Positions 37,601 through 47,177 of a stretch of DNA of 64,000 nt are shown piece after piece. The notes under the pieces were generated by a model that ran no database searches, was not told where the DNA came from, and saw nothing but the letters and a program-made list of their open reading frames with translations. The stretch's first letter is position 1. Every line of letters starts with the position of its first letter. The position numbers and the translations under genes are program-made. The DNA lies in NCBI RefSeq assembly GCF_021223605.1, contig NZ_CP075175.1, positions 372,001-436,000 on the forward strand, read 5' to 3'. The DNA comes from Paenibacillus sp. 481 (GTDB lineage Bacteria; Bacillota; Bacilli; Paenibacillales; Paenibacillaceae).

Positions 37601-38982
37601 TGTGGATTGACAAAAGATGAGTAACGGTCGATTTCTTTACCGTCCTGCATTTTAATGCCTGCAATTTCGATTATTTTATTGTTGGACACAGACAAACCTG
37701 TTGTCTCAATGTCAAACACAACATAAGTCGCTTCTTTTAAATTACGCGACTCAGCATTCATCACAACTTGCATATCATCGTTTACAACGTTCGCTTCGAC
37801 ACCATAAATGACTTTGACGCCATGCTTTTTCGCCGCTTTAGCCGCTTCTGGATAACACTGCACGTTAGCATGATCGGTCACCGCAATCGCTTTGTGTCCC
37901 CATTTAGCAGCCTGTTTAACATAAGTGTCAATGGAAGCCATTCCATCCATCGTACTCATTGTCGTATGCAAATGAAATTCTACCCGTTTCTCTGCAGCAG
38001 TATCTTTCCGTTCTGCAGGGGCGGTTACTTCCATAATGTCCGACGGCATCATGACTAGCTCTGGTATTTGCATAAAGCGATCGTATTCAACACGACCACG
38101 TGCTTTCACCCATTTACCGTTTGCAATAAGATTGAGCATTTTAACATCATCTTTTGTTTTGGCAAACATTTTCATCATGATCGAATCTGAAAAATCAGAA
38201 AGGTTGAACGTGTACAGTGTATTGCCATTACGGAGTTCTTTCACTTCCAAACCGAATACAGCACCTTGTATCGTTACCCGCTTTTCTTCATCTTGCACGT
38301 CCATAACAGGTCGTGGATCATCTTTAATCTCGTAGCCGACTTGCAACTTTTCAGGTGCTTCGCCCGTTTCATCAGCAGCCTCAGCCGCCTCGGACGCCGC
38401 ATGTTCCATAATTTGTTGAACAACTTGGCGCTCTTCTTCCACGATTTTCGCTTGGAACGCTTCATACGCATCGGAATCGAACGTCCCGAGCTGCAACTGA
38501 ACGCGTAGCAATCGGGAAAAATACGTCTGGTAAAACCTGATGATGTAATCATCGACCTGCTTTTTCTTGGCCAGCTCCAGCGAGGTCGCTTCCGCAAGCG
38601 TCAACTTTACCGTGTCTTTTTCCACTTCAATTTGCGCACGGCTAAGCCAGCCATTGACTGAAGCCACTTCCCGCTTCACCCAATCCATAAACAAGCCCCA
38701 GTATGCATTTACAATGTCGCTACTTTGTACGTGATCTTCATAGTGAAAAATAATGCGAATCTTCGCGATGTGCGACATTTTATCTTGAACTTTTAAACAG
38801 AAAGAGCGATATGCTTCTGCTGGAAGCACAGTCGTTTTCCCGATATGAATCGTCCATTCGCGGTTGGAGCGGCTGCATTCCACCTGCTCAATCCAGCCAT
38901 CCGTCAAAAAGGCATCAATCATCTCACCTGGAATGTCGGCCTGCTTCAGTAGCAGTTCGAATCGTTGTCGTTTATCTGACAT
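34669..38982 (-). CDS. polC: DNA polymerase III alpha subunit, PolC type
   Basis: 1437 aa, the same length as B. subtilis PolC. N-terminal domain and OB fold, PHP domain (FHLHTTMSTMDG near 332), an embedded DEDD 3'-5' exonuclease (VVFDIETTGLS near 420), a zinc-binding region with CGNEQC and CPNCG near 907-935, the polymerase core (PDIDLNFSGEYQ near 963, FPKAHAAAYV) and a C-terminal helix-hairpin-helix. It is the leading-strand replicase with its own proofreading. The start is the ATG at 38982 (MSDKRQRF) with GGGAGGAGTG upstream; a 22-codon-longer frame begins in the preceding hairpin. Confidence 0.97.
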   Translation of the reverse strand: MSDKRQRFELLLKQADIPGEMIDAFLTDGWIEQVECSRSNREWTIHIGKTTVLPAEAYRSFCLKVQDKMSHIAKIRIIFHYEDHVQSSDIVNAYWGLFMDWVKREVASVNGWLSRAQIEVEKDTVKLTLAEATSLELAKKKQVDDYIIRFYQTYFSRLLRVQLQLGTFDSDAYEAFQAKIVEEERQVVQQIMEHAASEAAEAADETGEAPEKLQVGYEIKDDPRPVMDVQDEEKRVTIQGAVFGLEVKELRNGNTLYTFNLSDFSDSIMMKMFAKTKDDVKMLNLIANGKWVKARGRVEYDRFMQIPELVMMPSDIMEVTAPAERKDTAAEKRVEFHLHTTMSTMDGMASIDTYVKQAAKWGHKAIAVTDHANVQCYPEAAKAAKKHGVKVIYGVEANVVNDDMQVVMNAESRNLKEATYVVFDIETTGLSVSNNKIIEIAGIKMQDGKEIDRYSSFVNPHQRIPYNIQQLTNITDDMVQDAPEVDQVLREFVDFVEDAVVVAHNARFDMGFVQNNLKKLGLPELTNPVLDTLELARLLHPTMKNHRLNTLATKYKVALDNHHRAIDDTIALAGILQGLLNDAHQINGIEMLDRLNDYVGQNLRNARPFHCNIYALNAIGKKNLYKLVSMSHTTYFNRVACIPKSKLMELREGLLVMSGCEKGEFFENVMNKSVEEAEQIAEFYDVLEIQPVTMYMHLVEKGFVGSSAEIQDALRKVIQIGQKLGKPVVATGNTHYLNPRDKLFRDITIHGITGFSPLKDIKKPDAHFRTTTEMLQEFEFLGKEQAYEVVVKNTNELADQFEALELFPDKLFTPIIEGADEEMRATCYDTAKRIYGEPVPEIVVKRLEKELDPIIKYGFSANYLISERLVKKSNQDGYLVGSRGSVGSSVVATFLGISEVNPLPPHYTCGNEQCKYSDWITDGSVPSGFDLPAKPCPNCGNPLKGEGQDIPFETFLGFKGDKVPDIDLNFSGEYQPIAHNYTKELFGEKNVFRAGTIGTVAEKTAFGFAKKYEESFNKKWRGAELNRLASGCTGVKRSTGQHPGGIVVVPDYIDVEDVTPVQFPADDTNADWKTTHFDYHAFEMNLLKLDILGHDDPTMMRMLQDLTGVDPTTIPMNDPKVMSIFNSTNALGVSPQQIRTPVATYGVPEMGTRFVRQMLVEAQPTSFADLLQISGLSHGTGVWLGNAQDLIKNGVCTIKTVIGCRDEIMLFLIYKAGMDAGLAFKITESVRKGKGLSQEWIDEMKRCNVPQWYIDSCLKIQYMFPKAHAAAYVISAVRTAYFKLYHPIEFYATYFSVRAEDFDVELCCQGYEAIGRKIDEIEAKGFQATPKEKSMIAILEMALEMTARGLSFKPIDLYRSEATKFLVDGGSLIPPFSAMQGIGENAARNIAASREGGDYLSIEDFQKRSKASKTIVEMLNQMGCFRGLPESNQLSLF

Positions 38983-39021
38983 GTCTGACACTCCTCCCGT
39001 GGTTGGATTATAAAATGAACA

Positions 39022-39091
39022 AAGAAAAGCTTCCTTCATGCGAGTCATCGTCCGGTGCTCCGTTCAATTCCCCCAGATGGAAGCTTTTCTT
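39022..39091 (-). terminator. Long-range hairpin before polC
   Basis: On the minus strand AAGAAAAGCTTCC (39091-39079) and GGAAGCTTTTCTT (39034-39022) are perfect 13-bp arms around a 44-base centre, followed by TGTTCATTTTATAATCC. The T-rich end suggests termination; the TATAAT just after it could also be a promoter -10 for polC. Confidence 0.5.
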
Positions 39092-39112
39092 ATTCTTCCG
39101 AAACTTATTAAA

Positions 39113-39145
39113 GCAAGTTACAGCAAGTTGTTGCATGTAACTTGC
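39113..39145 (-). terminator. Hairpin after proS with alternative pairings
   Basis: On the minus strand GCAAGTTACA and TGTAACTTGC form a perfect 10-bp stem around 13 bases, followed by TTTAATAAG. Overlapping partners exist: GTTGCA with TGCAAC, and CAAGTT with AACTTG, so the transcript could fold more than one way. It starts 17 bases after the proS stop. Confidence 0.5.
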
Positions 39146-39161
39146 AACATGTTCTTAACGC

Positions 39162-40610
39162 TTAGTACGCACGTGCAAATACAACCGTGTGCTTCGCTTG
39201 CTCGCCGCAGACGAGGCAGCTTGTCTTTTCAACTTGAGGCTCAAATGGAATATTACGGCTTGTCGCACCAGTCTCGTCCTTAACATGCTTTTCGCATGCG
39301 TTCGAACCACACCAGCCTGCAAGTGTAAATCCGCGCTTCTCATCCATTTGCGCTTTCATCTCGTCTAACGTGTCTACCGAATAGAAATGCTGATCACGGA
39401 ATTGCTTCGCACGCTCAAACATTTCGTTATGCACATCTTGCAACATTTTTTCAACTTCAGCTACAAGGTTAGCTTGTTCTACAATACGCTTTTCACCTGT
39501 TACACGGGAAACGAGTACAACTACACCGTTCTCCATATCACGTGGTCCGATTTCAAGACGAACCGGTACACCGCGCATTTCGTATTCGTTGAACTTCCAA
39601 CCCGGGCTAACGTCAGCACGATCGTCCATACGAACACGAACACCAGCGCGTTTCAACTCTGCAAACAACTCATCCGCACGAGCAATAACTTGATCACGCA
39701 GCTTCGCTGGGCCGATCGGAATCATTGCCACTTGCGTTGGCGCAACTTTAGGTGGCAACACGAGGCCACGATCGTCGCCGTGCACCATAATCAACGATCC
39801 GATAAGGCGTGTGCTCACACCCCAAGAAGTAGTGTGCACGAATTCTTGTGTATTTTCACGATTCAAATATTTGATCTCAAACGCTACAGCAAAGTTGGTA
39901 CCTAAGTAGTGCGACGTACCCGCTTGAACTGCGCGTCCGTCCTTCATCATGGCTTCGATGGAGAACGTATCAACAGCACCAGCAAACTTTTCAGAAGGTG
40001 TCTTCTGACCGACGATTACCGGCATAGCCAATACATTTTCCACAAATTCACGATACACGTCCAACATTTGCATCGTCTCTTGACGTGCTTCTACTTCAGT
40101 TTCATGAGCTGTATGGCCTTCTTGCCACATGAACTCGCTTGTACGTAAAAATGGAAGCGTCCGCTTTTCCCAACGAACAACGTTTGCCCATTGGTTAATG
40201 AGGACTGGCAAATCACGATACGATTGAATCCATTTGGAATACATATGGCCGATCATCGTTTCGGACGTAGGACGGATAGCTAATCTTTCTTCAAGCTTTT
40301 CTCCGCCTGCTTCTGTTACCCAAGGCAACTCGGGATTAAAGCCTTCAACGTGCTCCTTTTCTTTTTGAAAGAAGCTCTCTGGAATGAACATTGGGAAATA
40401 AGCGTTGCGGTGGCCCGTTTCTTTAAGACGACGATCCAGCTCTTCTTTAATATGCTCCCAAATTTCATATCCATCTGGACGGAATACGATACATCCACGT
40501 ACTGGTGAATAATCCATCAATTCCGCTTTTTTGATAACGTCGATATACCATCTTGAAAAATCCTCTTGTTGAGGCGTAATTTCCGTAACGAATTGTTTCT
40601 CCTTAGACAT
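39162..40610 (-). CDS. proS: Prolyl-tRNA synthetase, short archaeal/eukaryotic-like type
   Basis: 482 aa class II synthetase. Motif 2 region RWEKRTLPFLRTSEFMWQEG, motif 3 region GVSTRLIGSLIMVHGDDRGL, an anticodon-binding domain (VAMIPIGPAKLRDQVI) and a C-terminal zinc-like domain (WCGSNACEKHVKDETG; SCLVCGEQAKHTVVFARAY). This is the short form without the inserted editing domain; B. subtilis carries a 564-aa bacterial-type ProRS here. ATG start. It lies between rseP and polC as in Bacillus, followed by hairpins. Confidence 0.93.
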   Translation of the reverse strand: MSKEKQFVTEITPQQEDFSRWYIDVIKKAELMDYSPVRGCIVFRPDGYEIWEHIKEELDRRLKETGHRNAYFPMFIPESFFQKEKEHVEGFNPELPWVTEAGGEKLEERLAIRPTSETMIGHMYSKWIQSYRDLPVLINQWANVVRWEKRTLPFLRTSEFMWQEGHTAHETEVEARQETMQMLDVYREFVENVLAMPVIVGQKTPSEKFAGAVDTFSIEAMMKDGRAVQAGTSHYLGTNFAVAFEIKYLNRENTQEFVHTTSWGVSTRLIGSLIMVHGDDRGLVLPPKVAPTQVAMIPIGPAKLRDQVIARADELFAELKRAGVRVRMDDRADVSPGWKFNEYEMRGVPVRLEIGPRDMENGVVVLVSRVTGEKRIVEQANLVAEVEKMLQDVHNEMFERAKQFRDQHFYSVDTLDEMKAQMDEKRGFTLAGWCGSNACEKHVKDETGATSRNIPFEPQVEKTSCLVCGEQAKHTVVFARAY

Positions 40611-40700
40611 AAGGTTCTAAATCCTCCCGAAGCTTTGACCTAGCTGATGTGAGATATTCCCCGTACTCGGTCGTATGCTAAATGTACGTCTTACCCTAAA

Positions 40701-41975
40701 CTAACCTTTAACTAAACGCAATATATCATTGTATGTTACTACCAACATAAGGAGCATAATCATCGCAAAACCGATAAAATGCACGGTACTTTCCCGATTC
40801 GGATCAACAGGCCTACCTCGTAATGCTTCAATGCCTAAAAATACGAGTCGGCTACCGTCCAACGCAGGAATTGGTAATAAGTTGAAAATACCTAAGTATA
40901 AGCTCAAAATAGCAGCCCAATACGTCAATTGCTCAATGCCTTTGCTCGCTATTTGCCCTGTAAGCTCGAATGTTCGAACCGGTCCGCCAAGATCATCTAA
41001 AGTAAACTGTCCGAAAATGAGCATCCGGAAACCTTCAAAAATACGTTCCGTTGTGTTGACCATTGCTTTGCCAGCAAATTTAAACGTTTCCGTAAATGAA
41101 GCAGATCGCATCGGAGTAGACGGTGTAATACCAACTTTACCACCCTGATGACCTTTAATATGCTCTGGCGTCAGCTTCACTTCGAGTCGCTCTTGACCAC
41201 GCAACACGACCCAAGTCATTTCTTTTCCTTCTGATTCGGAAATAAGCGTGACGAGTTTATTTATGTCTGCACCGATTGGTATGCCATTAATTTGCTCGAC
41301 GAGATCTCCCTTAAGCAAACCAGCCCTTGCCGCTGGCTTATCGTCTGACACGTCAGCTAATCGTACATGTGTAGGATTTTCTACAGGCACACCCATTTGT
41401 AAAATGTAAGCAATAAATAGCACGAACGCTAATATAAAGTTCATTAGCGGGCCAGCAAATATAGAAAGCGCACGCTGTGCTACCGTTTTGCTGCCAAATT
41501 GACGCTCAAAAGGCGCAATTTGAATGTCTTGACCTTTTAATACCATCATCGCTTTCGGGTGAATATCGTATGTAACGACTTCACCTTCTACTTGAAGCCT
41601 CACTTTAAGCGTATGCTCCAAGTCGATATGTTCGACTTCGCCGCGCACTACATTTTTCCGCAAATCCAGTTGGTCTAAAAACAGCTTCGTTACCTTGTTC
41701 CCATCAAGGCGAAGTGCTACAGTTTGTCCAGGTTGAACCTCAACAATTTCAGGGTCTTCCCCCGCCATGCGCACAAATCCACCAAGCGGAAGCAAACGAA
41801 GTGTAAACCGGGTTTCGTCACGTTTGTGCGAAAAGACTTTCGGGCCAAAACCGATCGCGAACTCTCGTACTAATATACCTGCCCGCTTAGCAAAATAATA
41901 ATGTCCCCATTCATGAATGGTTACGAGCACGAAAAAGACGAGTACGGTTAAAAATACAACTTGCACCATTTCCAC
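40701..41975 (-). CDS. rseP: Site-2 intramembrane zinc metalloprotease RseP/RasP
   Basis: 424 aa (B. subtilis RasP 422). HEWGH zinc motif in the first TM segment (about residue 20-24), a PDZ domain at about 190-270 (KPAARAGLLKGDLVEQINGI), and the third-TM PALDGSRLVF motif near 370 that supplies the metal Asp. It cleaves membrane-bound regulators such as anti-sigma factors and signal peptides. ATG start at 41975. Part of the dxr-rseP-proS-polC series. Confidence 0.95.
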   Translation of the reverse strand: MEMVQVVFLTVLVFFVLVTIHEWGHYYFAKRAGILVREFAIGFGPKVFSHKRDETRFTLRLLPLGGFVRMAGEDPEIVEVQPGQTVALRLDGNKVTKLFLDQLDLRKNVVRGEVEHIDLEHTLKVRLQVEGEVVTYDIHPKAMMVLKGQDIQIAPFERQFGSKTVAQRALSIFAGPLMNFILAFVLFIAYILQMGVPVENPTHVRLADVSDDKPAARAGLLKGDLVEQINGIPIGADINKLVTLISESEGKEMTWVVLRGQERLEVKLTPEHIKGHQGGKVGITPSTPMRSASFTETFKFAGKAMVNTTERIFEGFRMLIFGQFTLDDLGGPVRTFELTGQIASKGIEQLTYWAAILSLYLGIFNLLPIPALDGSRLVFLGIEALRGRPVDPNRESTVHFIGFAMIMLLMLVVTYNDILRLVKG

Positions 41976-42076
41976 AGGATTGCATCCTCCTTTACGATTC
42001 GGGGTGGCCGTATGTCTTCTAGATTATCATTATTGTCTGACCGCGCACAAGTGAACCCGCCTCAGTGATCTAGATG

Positions 42077-43219
42077 CTATCCATTGCTCATTGCTTGTTT
42101 GCGCGTTTGCTGATCGATTTCCTCGATTGCTTCTAGTGACGGATGCGAAATAGGTACATGCTGCGATATTGCTTTTTCGACAATCCGTTCAATATCAAGA
42201 AAGCTAATTTCTCCTCGTAAAAAACGAGCAACTGCAATTTCATTCGCTGCGTTAAACACGGTCGTAGCCGTGCCGCCTAACTTGCCACACTCATAAGCAT
42301 AACCGACCATCGGATACCGTGCCAAATCCAATTCGCGGAAGTGAAGTTGAGCAATTTGCGCCAAGTTAAGTGAAGGAGCAGGATTGTGGATGCGTTCAGG
42401 ATAAGTCAATGCATACTGAATCGGTACACGCATATCTGGGACGCCCATCTGCGCCATAATACTGCCGTCTTTAAATTCAACGAATGAATGAATGATGCTT
42501 TCTGGATGAATCAGAACGTCAATTTGCTCGTATAGAACACCGAATAGCCAGTGCGCCTCGATAACTTCTAAACCTTTATTGGCCATTGTTGCGGAATCAA
42601 TTGTAATTTTAGCACCCATTGACCAATTGGGATGTTTAAGTGCCTGCTCCACTGTCACGCCCTCTAATTGTTGACGGTTCAGGTCGCGGAAACTACCACC
42701 GGAGCCCGTTAATGTCATCGTTCGAATCGTGTCCAGTGATTCCCCATTTAAGCATTGGAAAATAGCTGAATGTTCGCTGTCAACAGGCATAAGCGTGATG
42801 CCTTTACGTTTGGCGGCTTGGGTTACAAGATGCCCTGCCGTTACAAGCGTTTCCTTATTAGCTAGTGCAATCGTCTTGCCTTGTTCGATTGCAGCTAATG
42901 TTGAATGTAAGCCGACGCTCCCCATAACAGCGGTAACCACAGTGTCCGCTTCTGTATGAGCAGCCACTTCTATTAGTCCCTCTTCACCGTAGAACAGCTC
43001 AGTACCCTGCGGTAATTGCTCCCGAATTTGGTCCGCTGTTGCCCGGTCTTGTACCGATACTTTACGCGGTTGAAAACGATGCGCCTGCTCAACAATGAGC
43101 GCTGCGTTTCGGCCTGCTGCTAAAGCTTCAACCTTAAAATGTTCTGGGTGTTGCAGCACGACGTCCAATGTCTGTGTTCCAACGGAACCTGTTGAGCCTA
43201 GTACGGCAATCCGTTTCAT
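42077..43219 (-). CDS. dxr: 1-deoxy-D-xylulose 5-phosphate reductoisomerase Dxr
   Basis: 380 aa. N-terminal NADPH site GSTGSVGTQTLDV, then ALANKETLV, metal-site PVDSEHSAIFQCL, and LTGSGGSFRD. It makes MEP in the non-mevalonate isoprenoid pathway, supplying UppS. The start is the ATG at 43219 (MKRIAVLGSTG), 5 bases after GAGGTG; a reading from 43249 includes the ribosome site. Confidence 0.96.
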   Translation of the reverse strand: MKRIAVLGSTGSVGTQTLDVVLQHPEHFKVEALAAGRNAALIVEQAHRFQPRKVSVQDRATADQIREQLPQGTELFYGEEGLIEVAAHTEADTVVTAVMGSVGLHSTLAAIEQGKTIALANKETLVTAGHLVTQAAKRKGITLMPVDSEHSAIFQCLNGESLDTIRTMTLTGSGGSFRDLNRQQLEGVTVEQALKHPNWSMGAKITIDSATMANKGLEVIEAHWLFGVLYEQIDVLIHPESIIHSFVEFKDGSIMAQMGVPDMRVPIQYALTYPERIHNPAPSLNLAQIAQLHFRELDLARYPMVGYAYECGKLGGTATTVFNAANEIAVARFLRGEISFLDIERIVEKAISQHVPISHPSLEAIEEIDQQTRKQAMSNG

Positions 43220-43252
43220 CCGTCCACCTCTTCTGTCATCATTGTACACATT

Positions 43253-44053
43253 CTATGTTGCAAGCAAACCTAATATGTGGACGAGCGGAAACACAATGAT
43301 CCAGCTATCGACGCGGTCAAGTATCCCACCATGACCTGGAAATAGTGCTCCTGAATCTTTGACGCCACGTACACGCTTAAAGGCAGATTGAATGAGATCG
43401 CCCATTTGACCTGCTCCGGCTGCGGCCAAGCCGATGCCAACTGCTGTTACCATCGATAATACGTCGGGACGAACAAGTGCAAATATAACAGCACTAAGAA
43501 CTGACGCAATTACTCCTCCGACTGCACCTTCAATCGTTTTATTAGGGCTTATGGCTGGCCATAGTTTATGCTTGCCAATAGCTCGTCCTATAAAATAAGC
43601 GCCGATATCAGATGCCCAGATGCTTGAAAACAGCATAAGTGTCCAGAACAATCCATCGGCTCCCATTCCAGTGCGAGTTAACATCATATATTTAAAGCCG
43701 ATCCCGATATAAAAAGCACCTATCCATAGCAGAGCTACCGTTTGAATCGGCACTTTGTTCTTTGTAAGGACAGTCATGCACAGCAACGCAAACATGGCTA
43801 ACCACATGATAGACTCCACCGATATTGGCCATGATATCCCCCAATGGGACCATGGTATAACCAGTCCAAAAACGGCGATATAGCCGATAATCGTGGATGT
43901 ATCAAATCGTTTGTCATGATGCATACGGGCATATTCAAAATATCCGATACATGCCATCGCAAGCAGCAACAGCTGATACGGTACACTGCCAATTATGCAT
44001 AGCGCAGCAAATAGTGAACCAGCAATTAGGCCCGTAATGATGCGTTGTTTCAT
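43253..44053 (-). CDS. cdsA: Phosphatidate cytidylyltransferase CdsA
   Basis: 266 aa with about eight hydrophobic segments and the CTP transferase signature near the C-terminus (SAFKRVRGVKDSGALFPGHG-GILDRVDS). It makes CDP-diacylglycerol, the substrate of PgsA encoded at the other end of the window. It is 18 bases after uppS, so co-transcribed. ATG at 44053, TTGGAGG upstream. Confidence 0.95.
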   Translation of the reverse strand: MKQRIITGLIAGSLFAALCIIGSVPYQLLLLAMACIGYFEYARMHHDKRFDTSTIIGYIAVFGLVIPWSHWGISWPISVESIMWLAMFALLCMTVLTKNKVPIQTVALLWIGAFYIGIGFKYMMLTRTGMGADGLFWTLMLFSSIWASDIGAYFIGRAIGKHKLWPAISPNKTIEGAVGGVIASVLSAVIFALVRPDVLSMVTAVGIGLAAAGAGQMGDLIQSAFKRVRGVKDSGALFPGHGGILDRVDSWIIVFPLVHILGLLAT

Positions 44054-44071
44054 AGAGTTAGATCCTCCAAC

Positions 44072-44842
44072 CTATTGTAGTCCACCGTATCTTCGGGAGC
44101 GTCTTTGGTATTCGATTACAGCTTCCCTCAAATGTTGTTCATTGAAATCCGGCCAATATATATCGGTGAACCATAGCTCGCTGTATGCCAGTTGCCATAG
44201 CATGAAGTTGCTTAAACGCAATTCTCCACTTGTGCGAATGAGCAGATCAGGATCAGGCAAGCCGTTGGACAGCAAGTGCGAATGTATCGTTGCTTCTTCG
44301 ATATCGTCTACGTTCAGTCTACCTGCTTCAACTTCGCGAGCGATGTGACGAACACTTTCGACGATTTCCCGTTGACTGCCGTAATTCAAGGCAAAATTGA
44401 GTATGAGCCCTGTGTTATGTTTTGTTTTTCGCTCCGCTTCTTCCAGCGCGCGAAGCGTATGTTCTGGCAAATCTTCTCGATAACCCATCATACGTACTTG
44501 CACATTTTTTTCGATGAGCTCATCCAATTCAATTGCAAGAAACTCCTGTGGGAGCTTCATTAGAAAATCGACTTCATCTTTGGGACGCTTCCAATTTTCA
44601 GTTGAGAAAACATACATGGTGAGCACCTTAATGCCCATATCATTGGCGGCAATTGTTACCCGTTTAACGGCCTTCATTCCGTTATGATGCCCAGCTACGC
44701 GCGGCAAGCCACGATGTTTTGCCCAACGTCCGTTGCCGTCCATTATAATTGCTACATGTTCTGGAACGTTGTCGCGCGTCAGTTCCTGCGGTTTGCTGCT
44801 CTGTTCCTTTTGCTGCAGCCACGCTTGGAATCGCTTAATCAT
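44072..44842 (-). CDS. uppS: Undecaprenyl diphosphate synthase UppS
   Basis: 256 aa cis-prenyltransferase. IIMDGNGRWAKHRGLPRVAG (about 32-51) holds the catalytic Asp and diphosphate-binding Arg residues; FSTENWKRPKDEV and the C-terminal RTSGELRLSNFMLWQLAYSE are the other family blocks. It makes the C55 carrier lipid for peptidoglycan. ATG at 44842, GGAGGAG upstream; it begins about 85 bases after the frr terminator. Confidence 0.96.
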   Translation of the reverse strand: MIKRFQAWLQQKEQSSKPQELTRDNVPEHVAIIMDGNGRWAKHRGLPRVAGHHNGMKAVKRVTIAANDMGIKVLTMYVFSTENWKRPKDEVDFLMKLPQEFLAIELDELIEKNVQVRMMGYREDLPEHTLRALEEAERKTKHNTGLILNFALNYGSQREIVESVRHIAREVEAGRLNVDDIEEATIHSHLLSNGLPDPDLLIRTSGELRLSNFMLWQLAYSELWFTDIYWPDFNEQHLREAVIEYQRRSRRYGGLQ

Positions 44843-44926
44843 TCGGTCTCCTCCAACCCGGTGATAAAAAACCTTCTGTCGAAGCCTATTTGTACATCGG
44901 TTTCGTTAAAGCTGAAGGCTTTAAAA

Positions 44927-44978
44927 AAAGACAATAAACCCCACCGTGCGGAGGGGCATAAAATGCTGCATTGTCTTA
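44927..44978 (-). terminator. Terminator at the frr stop codon
   Basis: On the minus strand AAGACAAT pairs with ATTGTCTT, enclosing an inner CCCCTCCGCACGGTGGGG stem, and is followed by TTTTTAAAG. The outer arm begins within the frr stop codon (TAAGACAAT). Confidence 0.75.
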
Positions 44979-45529
44979 AACTTCCAAAATTTCTTTTTCC
45001 TTCGCTGCCAATACTTTATCCACTTCAGCGATAAATTTATCCGTCGACTTTTGAATATCTTCTTGATGGCGACGTGACTCATCTTCGGAAATTGTTGTTT
45101 TTTCCAATTTCTTAACGTCATCATTTGCATCACGACGAACGTTACGAATTGCAACCTTGCTCTCTTCGCCGAACTTCTTCGTTTGCTTAACGAGCTCTTG
45201 ACGACGCTCTTCTGTCAACGCTGGAATTGTAAGGCGAATCATTGTACCGTCGTTTTGTGGCGTTAAGCCAAGGTCTGACTTCAAAATCGCACGCTCAATA
45301 TCTGCCAAGGAAGATTTGTCCCATGGCTGGATCATTAGTGTACGGGAGTCAGGTGTATTAATGTTCGCCAACTGATTGATTGGCGTTAATGCGCCGTAGT
45401 ACTCAGCTTGCACGCGATCGAGCAAAGCTGGTGTTGCACGTCCTGCACGAAGTGTCGACAAGTCACGTTTTAGCGATCCGATCGCTTTCTCCATGCGCTC
45501 TTCTGCATTTTTCTTAATTGCTTGTGGCA

Positions 45530-45530
<1 letters not shown>
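44976..45530 (-). CDS. frr: Ribosome recycling factor Frr
   Basis: 184 aa, the standard RRF length ([53 protein letters not shown]). With EF-G it splits post-termination ribosomes. Its ATG shares one base with the pyrH stop (TAATG), giving tight coupling. It is followed immediately by a terminator. Confidence 0.97.
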
Positions 45531-46339
<809 letters not shown>

Positions 46340-46379
46340 CTAATTAGCTACTATGCGTTTTGCATTCCTAAAGTGAGGA

Positions 46380-47030
46380 TTACAAGTTTGCTTGTGCCAT
46401 TACCTCTTCAACAAAGTTATCTACTTTTTTCTCCAAGCCTTCGCCCAATTCGAAACGAACGAAACGACGGATTGAGATGTTTTCGCCAATTGTAGCGATT
46501 TTTTCTTTCAACAATGTTTCGATCGTTTTGTCTGGATCTTTAATGAATGATTGCTCCAACAAGCAGAACTCTTCGTAGTACTTGCTGATGCGACCTTCAA
46601 CCATTTTTTCAACGATTTTCTCAGGCTTGCCTTCGTTCAAAGCTTGAGCCTTCAAAATTTCTTTTTCTTTTTCGATCTCTTCCGCAGATACTTCATCACG
46701 GCTTACGAATCTAGGAGCGGATGCAGCGATGTGCATAGCAACGTCGCGTGCGAACTCTTTAAATTGCTCTGTTTTACCTACGAAGTCTGTTTCGCAGTTG
46801 ATTTCTACCAATACGCCGATACGTCCGCCAGCGTGGATGTAAGATTCGCATACACCTTCTGTAGCGATGCGGCCAGCTTTGTTAGCTGCTGCTGCAAGGC
46901 CTTTTTCACGCAAGAATTCGATCGCCTTTTCGATGTTACCGTCTGTTGCTTCCAATGCCTTTTTGCAATCAAGCATACCTGCGCCTGTTTTTTCGCGCAA
47001 CTCTTTTACAGCACTCGCATTAACTGCCAT
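46380..47030 (-). CDS. tsf: Translation elongation factor Ts
   Basis: 216 aa, the short Firmicute type ([59 protein letters not shown]). It recycles EF-Tu. ATG at 47030 with TGGAGGG upstream. It lies after the rpsB terminator hairpin. Confidence 0.97.
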   Translation of the reverse strand: MAVNASAVKELREKTGAGMLDCKKALEATDGNIEKAIEFLREKGLAAAANKAGRIATEGVCESYIHAGGRIGVLVEINCETDFVGKTEQFKEFARDVAMHIAASAPRFVSRDEVSAEEIEKEKEILKAQALNEGKPEKIVEKMVEGRISKYYEEFCLLEQSFIKDPDKTIETLLKEKIATIGENISIRRFVRFELGEGLEKKVDNFVEEVMAQANL

Positions 47031-47110
47031 GTTGTATACCCTCCATCAATATATTGGCCGTCTGACGTAACACCTATGTACGTGCAGACGCGCATGTTAG
47101 TTTACCTTAA

Positions 47111-47152
47111 AAAAGGGCGGTGAGAGGTGAATCACCTGCCAACCACCCTTTT
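47111..47152 (-). terminator. Terminator/attenuator between rpsB and tsf
   Basis: On the minus strand AAAAGGGTGGT pairs with ACCGCCCTTTT around an inner AGGTGATTCACCT stem, followed by TTAAGG. It lies 25 bases after the rpsB stop and is probably partly read through. Confidence 0.7.
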
Positions 47153-47177
47153 AATCATCCAATTTACACGTTCGTAA

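Noticed and set aside
39022-39091. T-box riboswitch before polC
   Set aside because: It lies downstream of proS, not before a synthetase or amino-acid gene, and I see no convincing T-box core sequence; a simple hairpin explains it.
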